Shown here: one piece after another, positions 33,857-43,396 of the stretch
Numbering within the stretch: position 1 is the stretch's first letter
How the letters are laid out: every line of letters begins with the position of its first letter
Source: CAYYNP01 sp964472545
Lineage (GTDB): Bacteria > Planctomycetota > Planctomycetia > Pirellulales > Thermoguttaceae
Assembly (NCBI GenBank): GCA_964472545.1
Contig: CAYYNP010000006.1
Coordinates: 1 to 64,000 of the forward strand
Direction: 5' to 3'
Length of the DNA: 64,000 bases
The notes under the pieces: generated by a model
Database searches by the model: none
What the model was told of the DNA's origin: nothing
What the model saw: the letters and a program-made list of their open reading frames with translations, nothing else
Translations under genes and position numbers: made by a program

Positions 33857-35533
33857 ATGACTCTTGCCACCATGGCCCAGTTGCTCACGCTAACGACGGC
33901 CCTCTCCTATCCGCCCGCCGGTTCCGCCACTGACGTCGCGCAGTTGCCTCAGCCGATTGCCACCCGGCAGAACGTCTTCTTCATCCCATTTCAGGTCGGT
34001 CCCCCTCAGCACGCCGGCCAGCAGCCGTTGGAGGTGCAGTTGTGGTGCTCGCGGGACCACGGGGCAACCTGGAAGGCGTACCACAGTGTGCTGCCTTCGG
34101 CGCGGGAGTTCACGTTTCAGGCACCCGAAGACGGGGAGTATTGGTTCGCCGCCTGCACGATGGACCGGTCGCGCCGGCTTCAGCCGCAGCAGATCGCTGC
34201 ACCGGAGATGCGCGTGGTGGTCGACACCCAAGTGCCGCAACTGCAACTGTGGTCCGCACGCGGTGAGAAAGGCGAGATTACCGTCTGGTGGCAGATCGAC
34301 GAGCCGAACCTCAAGGCGGGGCCGCTGAAACTCGAATACCGCGGCACCAACAGTGTCCGGTGGCAGCCGGTGGCGATCAACCTCCGCAACGTGCAGACCA
34401 CCGGATCGATGCAGCGCGGCCACGTGATGTGGCGGCCGCGGGTGGGGCCCGAGGCGATCCAGGTCCGGGCCGAGATATCCGACATCGCCGACAATCGGGC
34501 CGTGGCGCATCAGCAGGTGGGTTCCCAGCAGATCGCCTCGTCCGGGCCGTCGCAGGCTCCGGTCGAGACGAACACCGCGTGGCGGCGGGGCGGTGGCCAA
34601 GCGCCCGCGCCGACAGCCGATCCGAGAACGCCCCAAACGCAGCAGGCCGATCCAATCTGGGGCTACGGCGGACCGCCGGTTGCCGTCACCCCAGTGGCGC
34701 CTGGCGGCACGCCAAATCCCAACGCACCGAACGCCGGCGGTGCCCCGCCCTGGGCCGACCCGCCCGGTGGCACCCTGGTCAGCCAAGTCAGTCCGCCGTA
34801 TGGAAATCAGTTTCAGGCTCGCGATGGGGCGATGTCGACCACCGCCGGCGGCCAGCCGGCCCAGATTCCGCAGCGAGTCGAGAACAAGCTCTATTTCTAC
34901 CTGCAGTACGACGACCGGAAGATCAGTTCGCCCGGCGCACCGGCGGTTGAAGTCTGGGGGACTCGCGACGGCGGGCAAACGTGGCAGAGCTACGGATTGG
35001 ACAAAGATCGCCGCAGCCCGATCATGGTGAAGGTCGACGTGGAGGGGGAATACGGCTTCCAAGTCGTTGCGTCGCCCGAATCGGCGCAGGGAAGCCAGCG
35101 GCCGCTGACCGGTCAGTTTCCCGACGTGATCGTGAAGGTCGACCTAACGCGGCCGACCGCGCGGATCGTTGGGGCCGGCCAGGGAACGGGGGCACAGTCG
35201 GGGAGTTTGGTGATCGCATGGGAGGCCGAAGACAACATGGCGTTGGCCGCTCGGCCGATATCCCTTTTCCGCAGCGTCAGTCCGGCCGGGCCGTGGACGC
35301 CGATTGCCGAGAACATCGAAAACACGAGGAGATACGTCTGGCCGATGCGGACGATGGTGTCTCATTCGATCTTCCTGCGTTTGGAAGTGCGCGACGAGGC
35401 GGGTAACGTCGGCTCGTTCGAGACGAACACGCCGACGACGATCGATCGCCGCCCGCCGTCCGTCCACATGCAGAGTATCCACCCGACCGGCCAGTCCCAG
35501 CGGACTCCGCCCCGGCGGTATTCCTTCCAGTAG
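33857..35533 (+). CDS. Exported protein with duplicated beta-sandwich modules
   Basis: A 558-residue protein not assigned to a family. A weak signal peptide covers 1-25. Two related modules are visible, about 35-220 and 340-535. Each begins with a line such as VEVWGTRDGGQTWQSYG or VQLWCSRDHGATWKAY, goes through a GEYxFxxxA strand, and continues into an Ig-like part with TxPxxxIxxA and a DIADN or DEAGN turn. Between them is a Pro/Ala/Gly-rich linker (about 230-335). The repeated W-RDGG-TW pattern resembles BNR/Asp-box motifs. Probably periplasmic or surface-exposed and binding rather than catalytic. Confidence 0.7.
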   Translation: MTLATMAQLLTLTTALSYPPAGSATDVAQLPQPIATRQNVFFIPFQVGPPQHAGQQPLEVQLWCSRDHGATWKAYHSVLPSAREFTFQAPEDGEYWFAACTMDRSRRLQPQQIAAPEMRVVVDTQVPQLQLWSARGEKGEITVWWQIDEPNLKAGPLKLEYRGTNSVRWQPVAINLRNVQTTGSMQRGHVMWRPRVGPEAIQVRAEISDIADNRAVAHQQVGSQQIASSGPSQAPVETNTAWRRGGGQAPAPTADPRTPQTQQADPIWGYGGPPVAVTPVAPGGTPNPNAPNAGGAPPWADPPGGTLVSQVSPPYGNQFQARDGAMSTTAGGQPAQIPQRVENKLYFYLQYDDRKISSPGAPAVEVWGTRDGGQTWQSYGLDKDRRSPIMVKVDVEGEYGFQVVASPESAQGSQRPLTGQFPDVIVKVDLTRPTARIVGAGQGTGAQSGSLVIAWEAEDNMALAARPISLFRSVSPAGPWTPIAENIENTRRYVWPMRTMVSHSIFLRLEVRDEAGNVGSFETNTPTTIDRRPPSVHMQSIHPTGQSQRTPPRRYSFQ

Positions 35534-35832
35534 TCCTCCCAGCCGGCGGCGTCTCGAACTCACGCTTCGTGAATCTCGACGCACATTCGATAACGGGATA
35601 GCCTCTACTTCCCCTCCCCCAACGCACTCCCATGCATCCGCCGCTCTCGGCAAATCGGCCCGGTCGACGCATCATCCGGTTTAGGCAAAGTGTAGCGGCC
35701 GACACAGTCTGAGTGGATGTGACGGTTTTGCGCCGTCGATTTCTCTACCGAAGGCGCCTCGTTGCCGGGGCCCGACGTGTCTGCCCCGGCACTGGAAAAC
35801 GCCGTGCCATTTCGCGGAGGGAGTGTCGAGCC

Positions 35833-37398
35833 ATGACAATCAGAAGTGTTCTTGTGATGTTCGTTGTTGCCTTGGTCACTACGGGATGGGCCGCGGCAGT
35901 ACTTGCGGCTGAGGGCGACGCTGCTCCAGCGCCTGAGCTTGCACCGCCAACCGCCGAGCCGGACGTCGTGCTTCCGCCCGCACCACCAAACCCTCCGGCG
36001 ACACCGACTCAACCACCGGCAGCTACCGAACCGCCGGCACCCACTCCACCGCCGTGCCCGCCGTGCCCGCCGGCACCGAAACCGGCGCCCAACCCGTACA
36101 AGGGCGTCTTCTACGACAACGACTTCACATACCTGGAGGGGTCGGACGGCTGTCCGGAGTATCTCTCCGACGTGCTGAAACGCCGCTCGGTGGGGAACTG
36201 CCTGACGGTCGACGCCGGCGGCGAGTATCGCCTGCGGCACGAGAATCAACACATCCTCAGCCGTACCAACGACGTCCTGCTGCATCGCACGCGGCTGTAC
36301 ACGAATCTGGAGTACGGCAGTTGGTTTCGAGCATACGCCGAGGGTATCGACGCCACGACCGATCTCGACGACGTTGCCCCGCGGGCGATCGACGTCAATC
36401 GCTTCGACGCGTTGAATCTCTTCGGCGAGGCCAAGCTCTTCGACAGAGGTGGCGGGGACGTCTATTTCCGCGCCGGACGTCAAGAGTTACTCTACGGGGC
36501 TCAGCGATTCGTCTCACCGCTGGATTGGTCGAACACGAGGCGGACGTTCGACGGCTTCAAGGCCTTTTGGAAAGGCACCGACTGGGACGTCGACGTCTGG
36601 TGGACGCGGCCCGTTCCGTTCGGGCAACACACCGCCGGCGGCTGGGACGATCACAACTTCGACCACCCCGATCAGAGCCAGGAGTTCATCGGGTTTTGGG
36701 CGACCCATAAGGCTTGCCAGAACCGCAAGCTCGATTTCTACTTCCTGCGCCTCGAAGAAAACGATCCGGGCGTGACCCTCTTCGAGTACAACACGCTCGG
36801 TGCCCGCTGCGAAGGCAGCGCCGACGTCTGGCTCTGGGAGATCGAGGCCGCCTATCAATACGGCGACCACGGCGTCGGTTCCCATTCGGCCGGGGCTTAC
36901 ACCGCGGGACTCGGCCGTAAGCTGGGCGGCTTGCCGATGGACCCGGTGCTCTGGTTCTACTACGACTGGGCGTCCGGCGACCGCGACCCGACCGACTCGA
37001 AGCACTCGACATTCAACCAGCTCTTCCCGCTGGGCCACAAGTACTTCGGCTTTATGGACGTTGTCGGTCGGCAGAACATTGAGGACTTCAACATCCGGCT
37101 GACCGCCACGCCGCACAAGAAGGTCAAGCTGTTGGTGTGGTGGCACATGTTCCACCTGCAGCAAGCCCGCGACTCGCTCTATAGCGCCGGCGGCGGCATC
37201 GTCCGCACCGACGCCGGCGGAACGGCGGGCACCGACGTCGGCCAGGAACTCGACGTCGTGCTCACCTTCCTGCTCTGCCCGCGCAGCAACATCGCGATCG
37301 GATACTCCCACCTCTACAGCGGCGATTTCATCCGCGACACGCCGGGCGGCATCAGCGGCGAGGACTTCTACTACGGGCAGTACACTGTGAGGTTTTAG
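35833..37398 (+). CDS. Alginate-export-family outer-membrane beta-barrel
   Basis: A 521-residue protein. Signal peptide 1-27, then a Pro-rich linker (about 28-95) including two short CPPCPP units, then a barrel domain to the C-terminal phenylalanine (TVRF), as expected for an outer-membrane porin. The region YRLRHENQHI..LLHRTRLYTNLEYGSW, LFGEAKLFDRGG and RAGRQELLYGAQRFVSP matches the alginate-export (AlgE-like, PF13372) family. It probably forms a channel for an anionic polysaccharide or other solute; specificity is unknown. GGAGGGAG lies upstream of the ATG at 35833. Confidence 0.82.
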   Translation: MTIRSVLVMFVVALVTTGWAAAVLAAEGDAAPAPELAPPTAEPDVVLPPAPPNPPATPTQPPAATEPPAPTPPPCPPCPPAPKPAPNPYKGVFYDNDFTYLEGSDGCPEYLSDVLKRRSVGNCLTVDAGGEYRLRHENQHILSRTNDVLLHRTRLYTNLEYGSWFRAYAEGIDATTDLDDVAPRAIDVNRFDALNLFGEAKLFDRGGGDVYFRAGRQELLYGAQRFVSPLDWSNTRRTFDGFKAFWKGTDWDVDVWWTRPVPFGQHTAGGWDDHNFDHPDQSQEFIGFWATHKACQNRKLDFYFLRLEENDPGVTLFEYNTLGARCEGSADVWLWEIEAAYQYGDHGVGSHSAGAYTAGLGRKLGGLPMDPVLWFYYDWASGDRDPTDSKHSTFNQLFPLGHKYFGFMDVVGRQNIEDFNIRLTATPHKKVKLLVWWHMFHLQQARDSLYSAGGGIVRTDAGGTAGTDVGQELDVVLTFLLCPRSNIAIGYSHLYSGDFIRDTPGGISGEDFYYGQYTVRF

Positions 37399-37417
37399 GA
37401 GGCCGTGAGAGAAGGCC

Positions 37418-37493
37418 GTGTGCCACTGCTTCGTAGAAGCAGTGCTTTGCTGAAAGCAACACGAGCGCCACTGCTTCTACGAGGCAGTGGCAC
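37418..37493. repeat. Inverted-repeat doublet, family A, copy 2
   Basis: Arms 37418-37444 and 37469-37493 face each other, each containing CACTGCTTC...GAAGCAGTG. Lies between the convergent barrel gene and the GH-A-like hydrolase gene and could terminate both. Arms match those at 3375-3452 closely. Confidence 0.88.
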
Positions 37494-37518
37494 TCACGCG
37501 GTGGCTGGCTGCCGGCAC

Positions 37519-39564
37519 CTACTTGCCGACCAGTCGAAACGCGAGCGCGGGTCGGCCGGCGGCGGCGAAACCGCCACGTAGCTTGAACCACGAATCGACG
37601 TCGTGAGGCACTGTGCCGGACGATCCCACGGCCTGACACACGAACCGCGTGCGTTGCATCGGCGAAAGGGTGACGTCGAAACGGTCCTCGGTGAGCCGCC
37701 AGCCGGACGGCGTACGTTCGATCGCGATGGTGCCTCGGACCGCGGCATCGCTGAAGTTGTAGGCGTAGAACTCCAACTCGACCGGTTTGCCGGCGTCGAC
37801 CACGTGGGCGTGGACGCCGGCCCAGGGCTGTTCGGGCAATTCGACCTTCGACGCCGGGGGCATCCGCAACTGCAACACGACCGGCGAAGTCCTGCCGCCG
37901 CGGAACTCGCTCCTTGATGGCCGCTCTAAGGGCAGTCTCTCGGCATCGCCGGCGCGTAAGATCACGAAAACGGCGGCCGACGCCAGCTTCTCGGGAATAC
38001 GATTTCCCAACGGGCGGCCCAGGTAATCGAAGACGCCTTCGACGTTTACGTTCTCCGGTAGCGACCAAGGCGCCGTCGTCGTTCCCTTGTCGTCCCAATC
38101 GCCCGGCCGCTCGGCCCAAGCGACCAGCACGTCGCGGGCGACGCCGTCGGGCCTTGAGCAAAACGCGAACACTCGGGCGTGTGGCTGGCCGGCCGGTTGC
38201 CATCGCCCGAGACACCGTGCGCCGGCCAGAAGACGTCCCAAGGCCGCCAACGCCACGTAGCTCGGCCGCGGCGTTTGGTCCAGACGCAACAGCCCGAATT
38301 GGATCTTGCCGCCATGCTCGCAGTAGTGGCCGAGGATGAAGTGGAAGTGGCGATTGGCCCCGGCAAACAGGCTCGTGGCGTACGAATGGGCCATGAACTG
38401 GGCCTTCAGCCGTTCGTAGCGCGGCGAGAGATCGTGCCACGGCGGTCCGGTCTCGGAGCGAATGCCGCGGTCGGCTTCGGTGATCCAGATCGGCCGGCCG
38501 CAAGCCGCCCGGCGGATCGGTGCCCACAGCTCGACGTACGACTCGGGCCAGTCGTAGGTGTGTGTGTTGCAGGTGTCGAAGTAAGGCCAGGTTTCGTTCT
38601 GAAGCACGCCGCTTGCGTGGATGTCAGTCGGCGTGCCGGCCAGGACGTTGAAACCAACGACGACCTTCGGCTCGCCTGCCTTGAAGCCGAGATAGGCCAC
38701 CTTCTGATAGCTGCACATCTGATCGATCGTGTGGCCGCCGAAGTTGCTGATGTTGGCCTCGTTCCACGGTTCCCACGCCTGCACGTGATCGCCGAACCGT
38801 TCGGCCAGCGCCTTGCAGGATCGATAGACGATGCGCAGGTCCGGCGGAAAACGCCCCCGCCCGTCGATCGGGTCGGCCGCCCAGTCGGGCGTGTCGTGAA
38901 AGACTTGCAGGATCTTCAGCCCGTCGCGATGCTGGATCGTCGCCGACGTGTCGTAGGTCGTCTTCTCGCGGAAGGTCTCCGCGTCGGGTTGGATTTCTCC
39001 CCAGTGCAGCCGATCGCGGACCCAATTCACTCCGGCCAACGCCGCCAGCCGTGAGAGCCGGGCCTGGCCTTGCGGATCGTCCCGGGCGAACCAGGCGGCT
39101 GCGCTATCGACACAGATGGGCGAGTCTTGCGGCACTGGCTCCGCCAATCGGGCCAACACGGCGGCCGAGGTCCATCCGAGCGGTTCGCCCTGCCGGTCGA
39201 GAATCTCCAGGCGATACCACCCTATGCCGAGTTGTCCCGGCCGTACGGCTTGCGGGTCCTTGGAATCCGCCGCCTCATCGCCCCGGCGGAAACTCCCGCG
39301 ACGGATCACGTCGCCGAGATCGTCCAGCAGTTTCCACTGGGCGGCCTCCCCTCGCATTTCCCGTGGGACGACAATCCGTACTTCCTCATCGGCCAAGAAG
39401 ACGTTGCCCGGATGATCCCCCGCCGGCACGGGAGCGTCCCTCGGGATTTCCCGCAAGGCTCGGCCCAGATCCCCACGTTGTCGCGTCGCGCCTTTCTCCT
39501 GCGAGACCGCAATGGCCGTGAGGCCAGTCATGCACAAAGCGATCGATCGTATTGCGAATCTCAT
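37519..39564 (-). CDS. Secreted GH-A-clan glycoside hydrolase-like protein
   Basis: A 681-residue exported protein with a signal peptide at 1-21. Residues 55-145 form a beta domain, 170-450 a TIM barrel and 460-681 further beta domains. The barrel has WEPWNEA at 264-270 (E269, acid/base) and ITEADRG at 361-367 (E363, nucleophile), the pair expected in GH-A clan retaining hydrolases such as GH5/GH39. Substrate cannot be read off. The start is six bases after the stop of the zinc-ribbon/TerB gene, so it is the last gene of a three-gene minus-strand operon. Confidence 0.78.
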   Translation of the reverse strand: MRFAIRSIALCMTGLTAIAVSQEKGATRQRGDLGRALREIPRDAPVPAGDHPGNVFLADEEVRIVVPREMRGEAAQWKLLDDLGDVIRRGSFRRGDEAADSKDPQAVRPGQLGIGWYRLEILDRQGEPLGWTSAAVLARLAEPVPQDSPICVDSAAAWFARDDPQGQARLSRLAALAGVNWVRDRLHWGEIQPDAETFREKTTYDTSATIQHRDGLKILQVFHDTPDWAADPIDGRGRFPPDLRIVYRSCKALAERFGDHVQAWEPWNEANISNFGGHTIDQMCSYQKVAYLGFKAGEPKVVVGFNVLAGTPTDIHASGVLQNETWPYFDTCNTHTYDWPESYVELWAPIRRAACGRPIWITEADRGIRSETGPPWHDLSPRYERLKAQFMAHSYATSLFAGANRHFHFILGHYCEHGGKIQFGLLRLDQTPRPSYVALAALGRLLAGARCLGRWQPAGQPHARVFAFCSRPDGVARDVLVAWAERPGDWDDKGTTTAPWSLPENVNVEGVFDYLGRPLGNRIPEKLASAAVFVILRAGDAERLPLERPSRSEFRGGRTSPVVLQLRMPPASKVELPEQPWAGVHAHVVDAGKPVELEFYAYNFSDAAVRGTIAIERTPSGWRLTEDRFDVTLSPMQRTRFVCQAVGSSGTVPHDVDSWFKLRGGFAAAGRPALAFRLVGK

Positions 39565-39570
39565 GGCTTG

Positions 39571-40206
39571 TCACCCAGACTGACTCGAACCGCCCCGTGC
39601 CGCCTCGATCGCGGCATCCAAGTGTACGGGGCTCATCCCCAACGCGTTGCCCACCTCCGCGAGCAATGCCCGCTCGGCGTCCTGAAGTTCGCCGTCGGCG
39701 GTGGCCACCGTAACGGCCGCCCGGACCACCAGTTCCTTGCCTTCGTCGTCGAGACCTCGGGCAATCTGTGTCAAGAGGCGGGCTGTGTCTTGTCTCCGCG
39801 AAGCCACCTGGCGGGCTTCCGTCTTCACGGCCTTGGCGGCAAGGTTCTTGCCCGTCATCTGCTGATAGATGCGCCGAATCGCCTGCACTTCGACCTCTTT
39901 GATCGTGCCGTCGGTGAGCATCGCGTCGATCATCAACTGCTTCACGCAGCGATGAAGTACCTCTTGAAACTCCGCCGCTCCCACGCCCGGATCGTAGTTG
40001 AGGACTTCCAACCCGTAGGGGCTCCCACATTGCTGACACTCGATTTGCTCGCCGAGCGTGCCCAGGGGTATCAGCGGGATGAAGTAGAGGGAAAAGTATT
40101 GGCGAACCCGCTTGTGAAGGTAGGGGAAATTGGCCTGGCAACGGGGGCAGTAAAACGTGCCCGAGCCGATCGTCTTATCCGCACTGCGTGTTCCGAAGAT
40201 GATCAT
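39571..40206 (-). CDS. Zinc-ribbon plus TerB-like domain protein
   Basis: A 211-residue protein. The N-terminal zinc ribbon has C20, C23, C57 and C60 (YCPRCQ, ECQQCG) with a short hydrophobic part YFSLYFIPLIPLG between the pairs. Residues 80-205 are helical and show the TerB/DjlA pattern: MIDAMLTDGTIKEVEVQAI and VTVATADGELQDAERALL, two EF-like DG motifs. TerB domains occur in tellurite-resistance and stress proteins and may bind metal. It lies between the membrane TPR-like gene (21-base gap) and the hydrolase gene. Confidence 0.72.
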   Translation of the reverse strand: MIIFGTRSADKTIGSGTFYCPRCQANFPYLHKRVRQYFSLYFIPLIPLGTLGEQIECQQCGSPYGLEVLNYDPGVGAAEFQEVLHRCVKQLMIDAMLTDGTIKEVEVQAIRRIYQQMTGKNLAAKAVKTEARQVASRRQDTARLLTQIARGLDDEGKELVVRAAVTVATADGELQDAERALLAEVGNALGMSPVHLDAAIEAARGGSSQSG

Positions 40207-40227
40207 CGTACGACTCCCCCACGGAAT

Positions 40228-41202
40228 CTATCTTGTCTTGTCCACCCTGATACCGTCGAACTGGTCGCCGAAGGTGCGTTCGAGAAAGAAGTCGATTGCC
40301 TCCTCGAGCGTGTCGGCGGGGTGGGACTGAAGCTCGGAAAACCGCATCACGCCGATTTCGTGTTGCTCGTGGATCGTGCAGCCGTCTGAGCGGAGTTCGA
40401 TTCGCACGCCGTCGAACGGCCCGTCGGTCGACGCGCCGGGCGGCAGCCAGTTCGATTGAGTGAGAATCTGTTCCGCCGCCGAGAACAGAGAGCCACGCGG
40501 CATCTTCCCGTCCGGCAGCGCGGCCCGCTCGGCCACGCTTAGGTGGAACGTCTCGATCAGCCTGCGGGCCAACGCGTGCGTGTCGGGTTGGCCCGGTTTG
40601 GCGGGCGCTGTGGCTTCCTGTGGGCTAAGTCCGGATGCATCAATCGGGTGAGCCAGTGGTGGCGATGTTTGCTCCGGTGAGGGCGACTCGACCGACTCAA
40701 TCAACCGCAGCGCCGATCTGGCCAGTTCGCAATTAGGGAACTCCTCGAGCGCTCGGCCGTAGATCCGCTTTGCCGCTTGTCCGTTGCCGAGTTGTATGTG
40801 GCAGAAGGCGATGTTGCACAGGGCAATTTCGCGATAGCTTGAAGCCGAGGAGGACATGATGGTCAGGGCGCGAAAGCGATCGACCCAAGGATGGCGGCTG
40901 AAGAACGCGTAACCTTCCTCGTAGGCCTTGATGGCGAGTTCGATTCGCCCGTTCCGCAGGAGTTTCATGGCCCGGTTATGGGCCCGGGGGATCAGGCGAC
41001 GCGAGCCGATCATGTACAGCAAGCAGACAGCGGCGCCCCAGAGGATCCCATCCGGCCCGGCGATGCAGTAGGCGAGGCCAATCACGCCGGCGAAGACCGC
41101 GTACCGCAGCAACGTGGCCGGCCATGATATCTGATGTATGATCGGCAAACGTCCGGCGGCCGCGGCGGACGTTTCGTCCGGAGACGAATACGGATTTGAC
41201 AT
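40228..41202 (-). CDS. Membrane protein with TPR-like region
   Basis: A 324-residue protein. It starts MSNPYSSPDE, a planctomycete N-terminal NPYxSP motif. Two transmembrane helices follow (about 32-62, TLLRYAVFAGVIGLAYCIAG and IL WGAAVCLLYMIGS), then a pair of TPR-like helices (ELAIKAYEEGYAFF, GNGQAAKRIYGRALEEFPN) around 80-165 and a soluble C-terminal domain (about 200-324) of unknown fold. First gene of the three-gene operon. No function assigned. Confidence 0.68.
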   Translation of the reverse strand: MSNPYSSPDETSAAAAGRLPIIHQISWPATLLRYAVFAGVIGLAYCIAGPDGILWGAAVCLLYMIGSRRLIPRAHNRAMKLLRNGRIELAIKAYEEGYAFFSRHPWVDRFRALTIMSSSASSYREIALCNIAFCHIQLGNGQAAKRIYGRALEEFPNCELARSALRLIESVESPSPEQTSPPLAHPIDASGLSPQEATAPAKPGQPDTHALARRLIETFHLSVAERAALPDGKMPRGSLFSAAEQILTQSNWLPPGASTDGPFDGVRIELRSDGCTIHEQHEIGVMRFSELQSHPADTLEEAIDFFLERTFGDQFDGIRVDKTR

Positions 41203-41340
41203 GAGATCGCCCAGTCCCTGGTCAATACACGGAAGTCGACACCCACAGCCGTCCCGATCGCTTGAACTCAGCGCGCGAACGCATCATAGGTCAAACGCGA
41301 CCTAAACGAAAGCACGGCCGGATCATCCGGTCTTCCTCCT

Positions 41341-41367
41341 CTCTGTGGTCTCTGTGGCCTCTGTGGT
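41341..41367. repeat. Triplicated 9-bp unit CTCTGTGGY
   Basis: Three consecutive copies CTCTGTGGT, CTCTGTGGC, CTCTGTGGT in the gap before recO, 44 bases upstream of its start. Confidence 0.8.
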
Positions 41368-41410
41368 AGACTGCCATCGCCCGGCCGGATGAGACAGGAC
41401 TTCTAGACTT

Positions 41411-42166
41411 ATGCCCAGTGAAAAATCCACCGCCATCGTCTTGCGGACCATCGAGTTCAGCGAAACCAGCCTGGTGGTCACGCTGTTTACGCGAGACTTC
41501 GGGAAGATAGGCGCTTTAGCGAAGGGCGGAAGACGACTCAAGGGCCCGTTCGAGTCTGCTCTTGACGTGTTGGCCCTTTGTCGCATAGTGTTCCTCCACA
41601 AATCGTCCGAAGCGTTGGACCTTTTGACGGAAGCCAAGCTCCTGCGGCGGTTCCGCCCGGCCGGCAAGGACCTCTTCGGTCTGTATGCGGCCTATTACGT
41701 GGCCGAGTTGCTGGGGGAGTTGACCGACGATTGCGACCCTCATCCGAAACTGTTCGATCTGGCCGACGAAACGCTCGCAGCCCTCGCCGCCGGCGAGCCG
41801 GTTGCGCGGCGGGTGGTGCGGTTTGAATTGGGCACGTTGCGGTTGCTGGGACACACCCCGTCGTTGGATTGCTGCGCCGAATGCGGCACGGCGGTCGAGA
41901 CCTCCGCCCGGGTGGCCTTTGGCCCGATCGACGGCGGCGTGTTGTGTGGCCGATGTCGGGCGGGAAAGCGGCGGTTGGTTTCGGTCAGCGCCGGTGCGCT
42001 GCGGACGATGCGGCTGTTGGCCGAGCCCGACGGGCGTACGTGGCAGCGGATCGAGATCGACCCGCGCACGTTGGGCGAAACCCGGGGCGTGTTGAACCAT
42101 TACCTGAGCCACTTGCTGGGGCGAAAACCCCGCATGCACGAGCACCTTGGCTTGCTCTGGAACTGA
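41411..42166 (+). CDS. recO: DNA repair protein RecO
   Basis: A 251-residue cytoplasmic protein that helps RecR load RecA onto SSB-coated single-stranded DNA and anneals strands. The N-terminal OB fold (AIVLRTIEFSETSLVVTLFTRDFG, ALAKGGRR) is followed by a helical part and a zinc-finger with CAEC and CGRC (about 158-187). Length is normal. It is the first gene of a plus-strand group with the bamD-like and lptE-like genes, the next gene starting 42 bases after the stop. Confidence 0.95.
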   Translation: MPSEKSTAIVLRTIEFSETSLVVTLFTRDFGKIGALAKGGRRLKGPFESALDVLALCRIVFLHKSSEALDLLTEAKLLRRFRPAGKDLFGLYAAYYVAELLGELTDDCDPHPKLFDLADETLAALAAGEPVARRVVRFELGTLRLLGHTPSLDCCAECGTAVETSARVAFGPIDGGVLCGRCRAGKRRLVSVSAGALRTMRLLAEPDGRTWQRIEIDPRTLGETRGVLNHYLSHLLGRKPRMHEHLGLLWN

Positions 42167-42208
42167 GTTTTCCTCGTAAGCGACCACCGAAGGACAAGGA
42201 CGTCCGAC

Positions 42209-43387
42209 ATGTCGATGCACGGATTGCGGCCGGCGATTGCCGTGGCCGTTCTGTTGGGCCTGACGACCGGCTGCCGGCTGTGGCAGAAAGACACCGACCC
42301 GCCGGTCGACCCGTATTTGCGTGCGGCCTCGGAGGTGGTGCCGGCGTCGGCAACCGAGCCGATCGACGAACCGCCGCTGGACGAATCCGCGCCGGAGGAA
42401 GAACCCGGCTTCGAGCTCTCCGACCTCGCGCCGTCCGCCATCCGCCGCAACATCAAGGAGATGACCGGCAACGGCCCCAACGAAGACGTCGCCCGGCAGT
42501 TGCTCCGCGAAGGCGAGGAGTTGTTCCGCCAGGAGAATTACGCCGAGGCGGCAGAAAAATTCGGAGACGCCGCAGATCGCTGGCCCGACTCGTCGCTGGA
42601 GGAAGACGCCCTGTTCCTCTTGGGCGAGAGCTACTACTTCATGAACGAGTACCCCGACGCCGAAGAGACGTTCGAGACGCTGATGGAGAAGCACGGCCAC
42701 TCGCGATACGTCGACACGATTGCCAAGCGGATGTACGCCATCGGGCGATATTGGCAGCAGTTGCATCAGGAGGAACCGATTGGGGCCATCCGGCCCAACC
42801 TGACCGACCAGTCGCGTCCACGGTTCGACACCCACGGCAGGGCGATTCGAGCCTATCAGAAAGTGGCGCAGTGGGATCCCCGTGGCCCGCTGGCGGACGA
42901 TGCGGTGATGGCCGTGGCCAAGGCCCACTACGCCAACAAACGGTACGAGGACGCCGCCTATTACTTCGACATGTTGCGGAAGGAGCACGCCGACAGCGAA
43001 CACCAACTTCGCGCACACGTGTTGGCCGTACAGAGCAAACTGCGAATCTACCAAGGAGAACGCTACGACCGCACCGCGTTGGACGAGGCCGACAAGATCG
43101 CCGCGCAGGCGCTGGTGCAATTCCGCGGCCGACTGGGAGAAGAGGCGTCGCGGCTGGGCGAGGTTCGTGGTCGGATTATCGCCGAAAAGGCCCAGCGCGA
43201 CCTGGCCGACGCCGAGTATTACGAAGGCAAGGGGCGCTACAAGGCGGCCCGGTTCTACTACGGTGAACTGATCAAGAACTACCCCGGCACCCAACACGCC
43301 GAGCGTGCCCAACGGCGGTTGGAGGCGATCCGCGACAAGACGGACTCGTCGAACCCGCTGCAGTGGCTCAGCAACGCGTTGTCGTAG
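42209..43387 (+). CDS. BamD-like outer-membrane lipoprotein
   Basis: A 392-residue lipoprotein: signal peptide with lipobox LTTGC, C22 as lipidated cysteine. A Pro/Glu-rich linker follows to about residue 75, then TPRs over 90-375 with the BamD pattern (LLREGEELFRQENYAEAAEKFGDAADRWPDS, FLLGESYYFMNEYPDAEETFETL, AAYYFDMLRKEHADS, AARFYYGELIKNYPGTQHAERAQRRL). BamD works in the BAM complex that inserts outer-membrane barrels. It is longer than E. coli BamD (about 245), so it may combine that role with others. AAGGAC precedes the ATG. Confidence 0.82.
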   Translation: MSMHGLRPAIAVAVLLGLTTGCRLWQKDTDPPVDPYLRAASEVVPASATEPIDEPPLDESAPEEEPGFELSDLAPSAIRRNIKEMTGNGPNEDVARQLLREGEELFRQENYAEAAEKFGDAADRWPDSSLEEDALFLLGESYYFMNEYPDAEETFETLMEKHGHSRYVDTIAKRMYAIGRYWQQLHQEEPIGAIRPNLTDQSRPRFDTHGRAIRAYQKVAQWDPRGPLADDAVMAVAKAHYANKRYEDAAYYFDMLRKEHADSEHQLRAHVLAVQSKLRIYQGERYDRTALDEADKIAAQALVQFRGRLGEEASRLGEVRGRIIAEKAQRDLADAEYYEGKGRYKAARFYYGELIKNYPGTQHAERAQRRLEAIRDKTDSSNPLQWLSNALS

Positions 43388-43396
43388 GAGGTGGTT

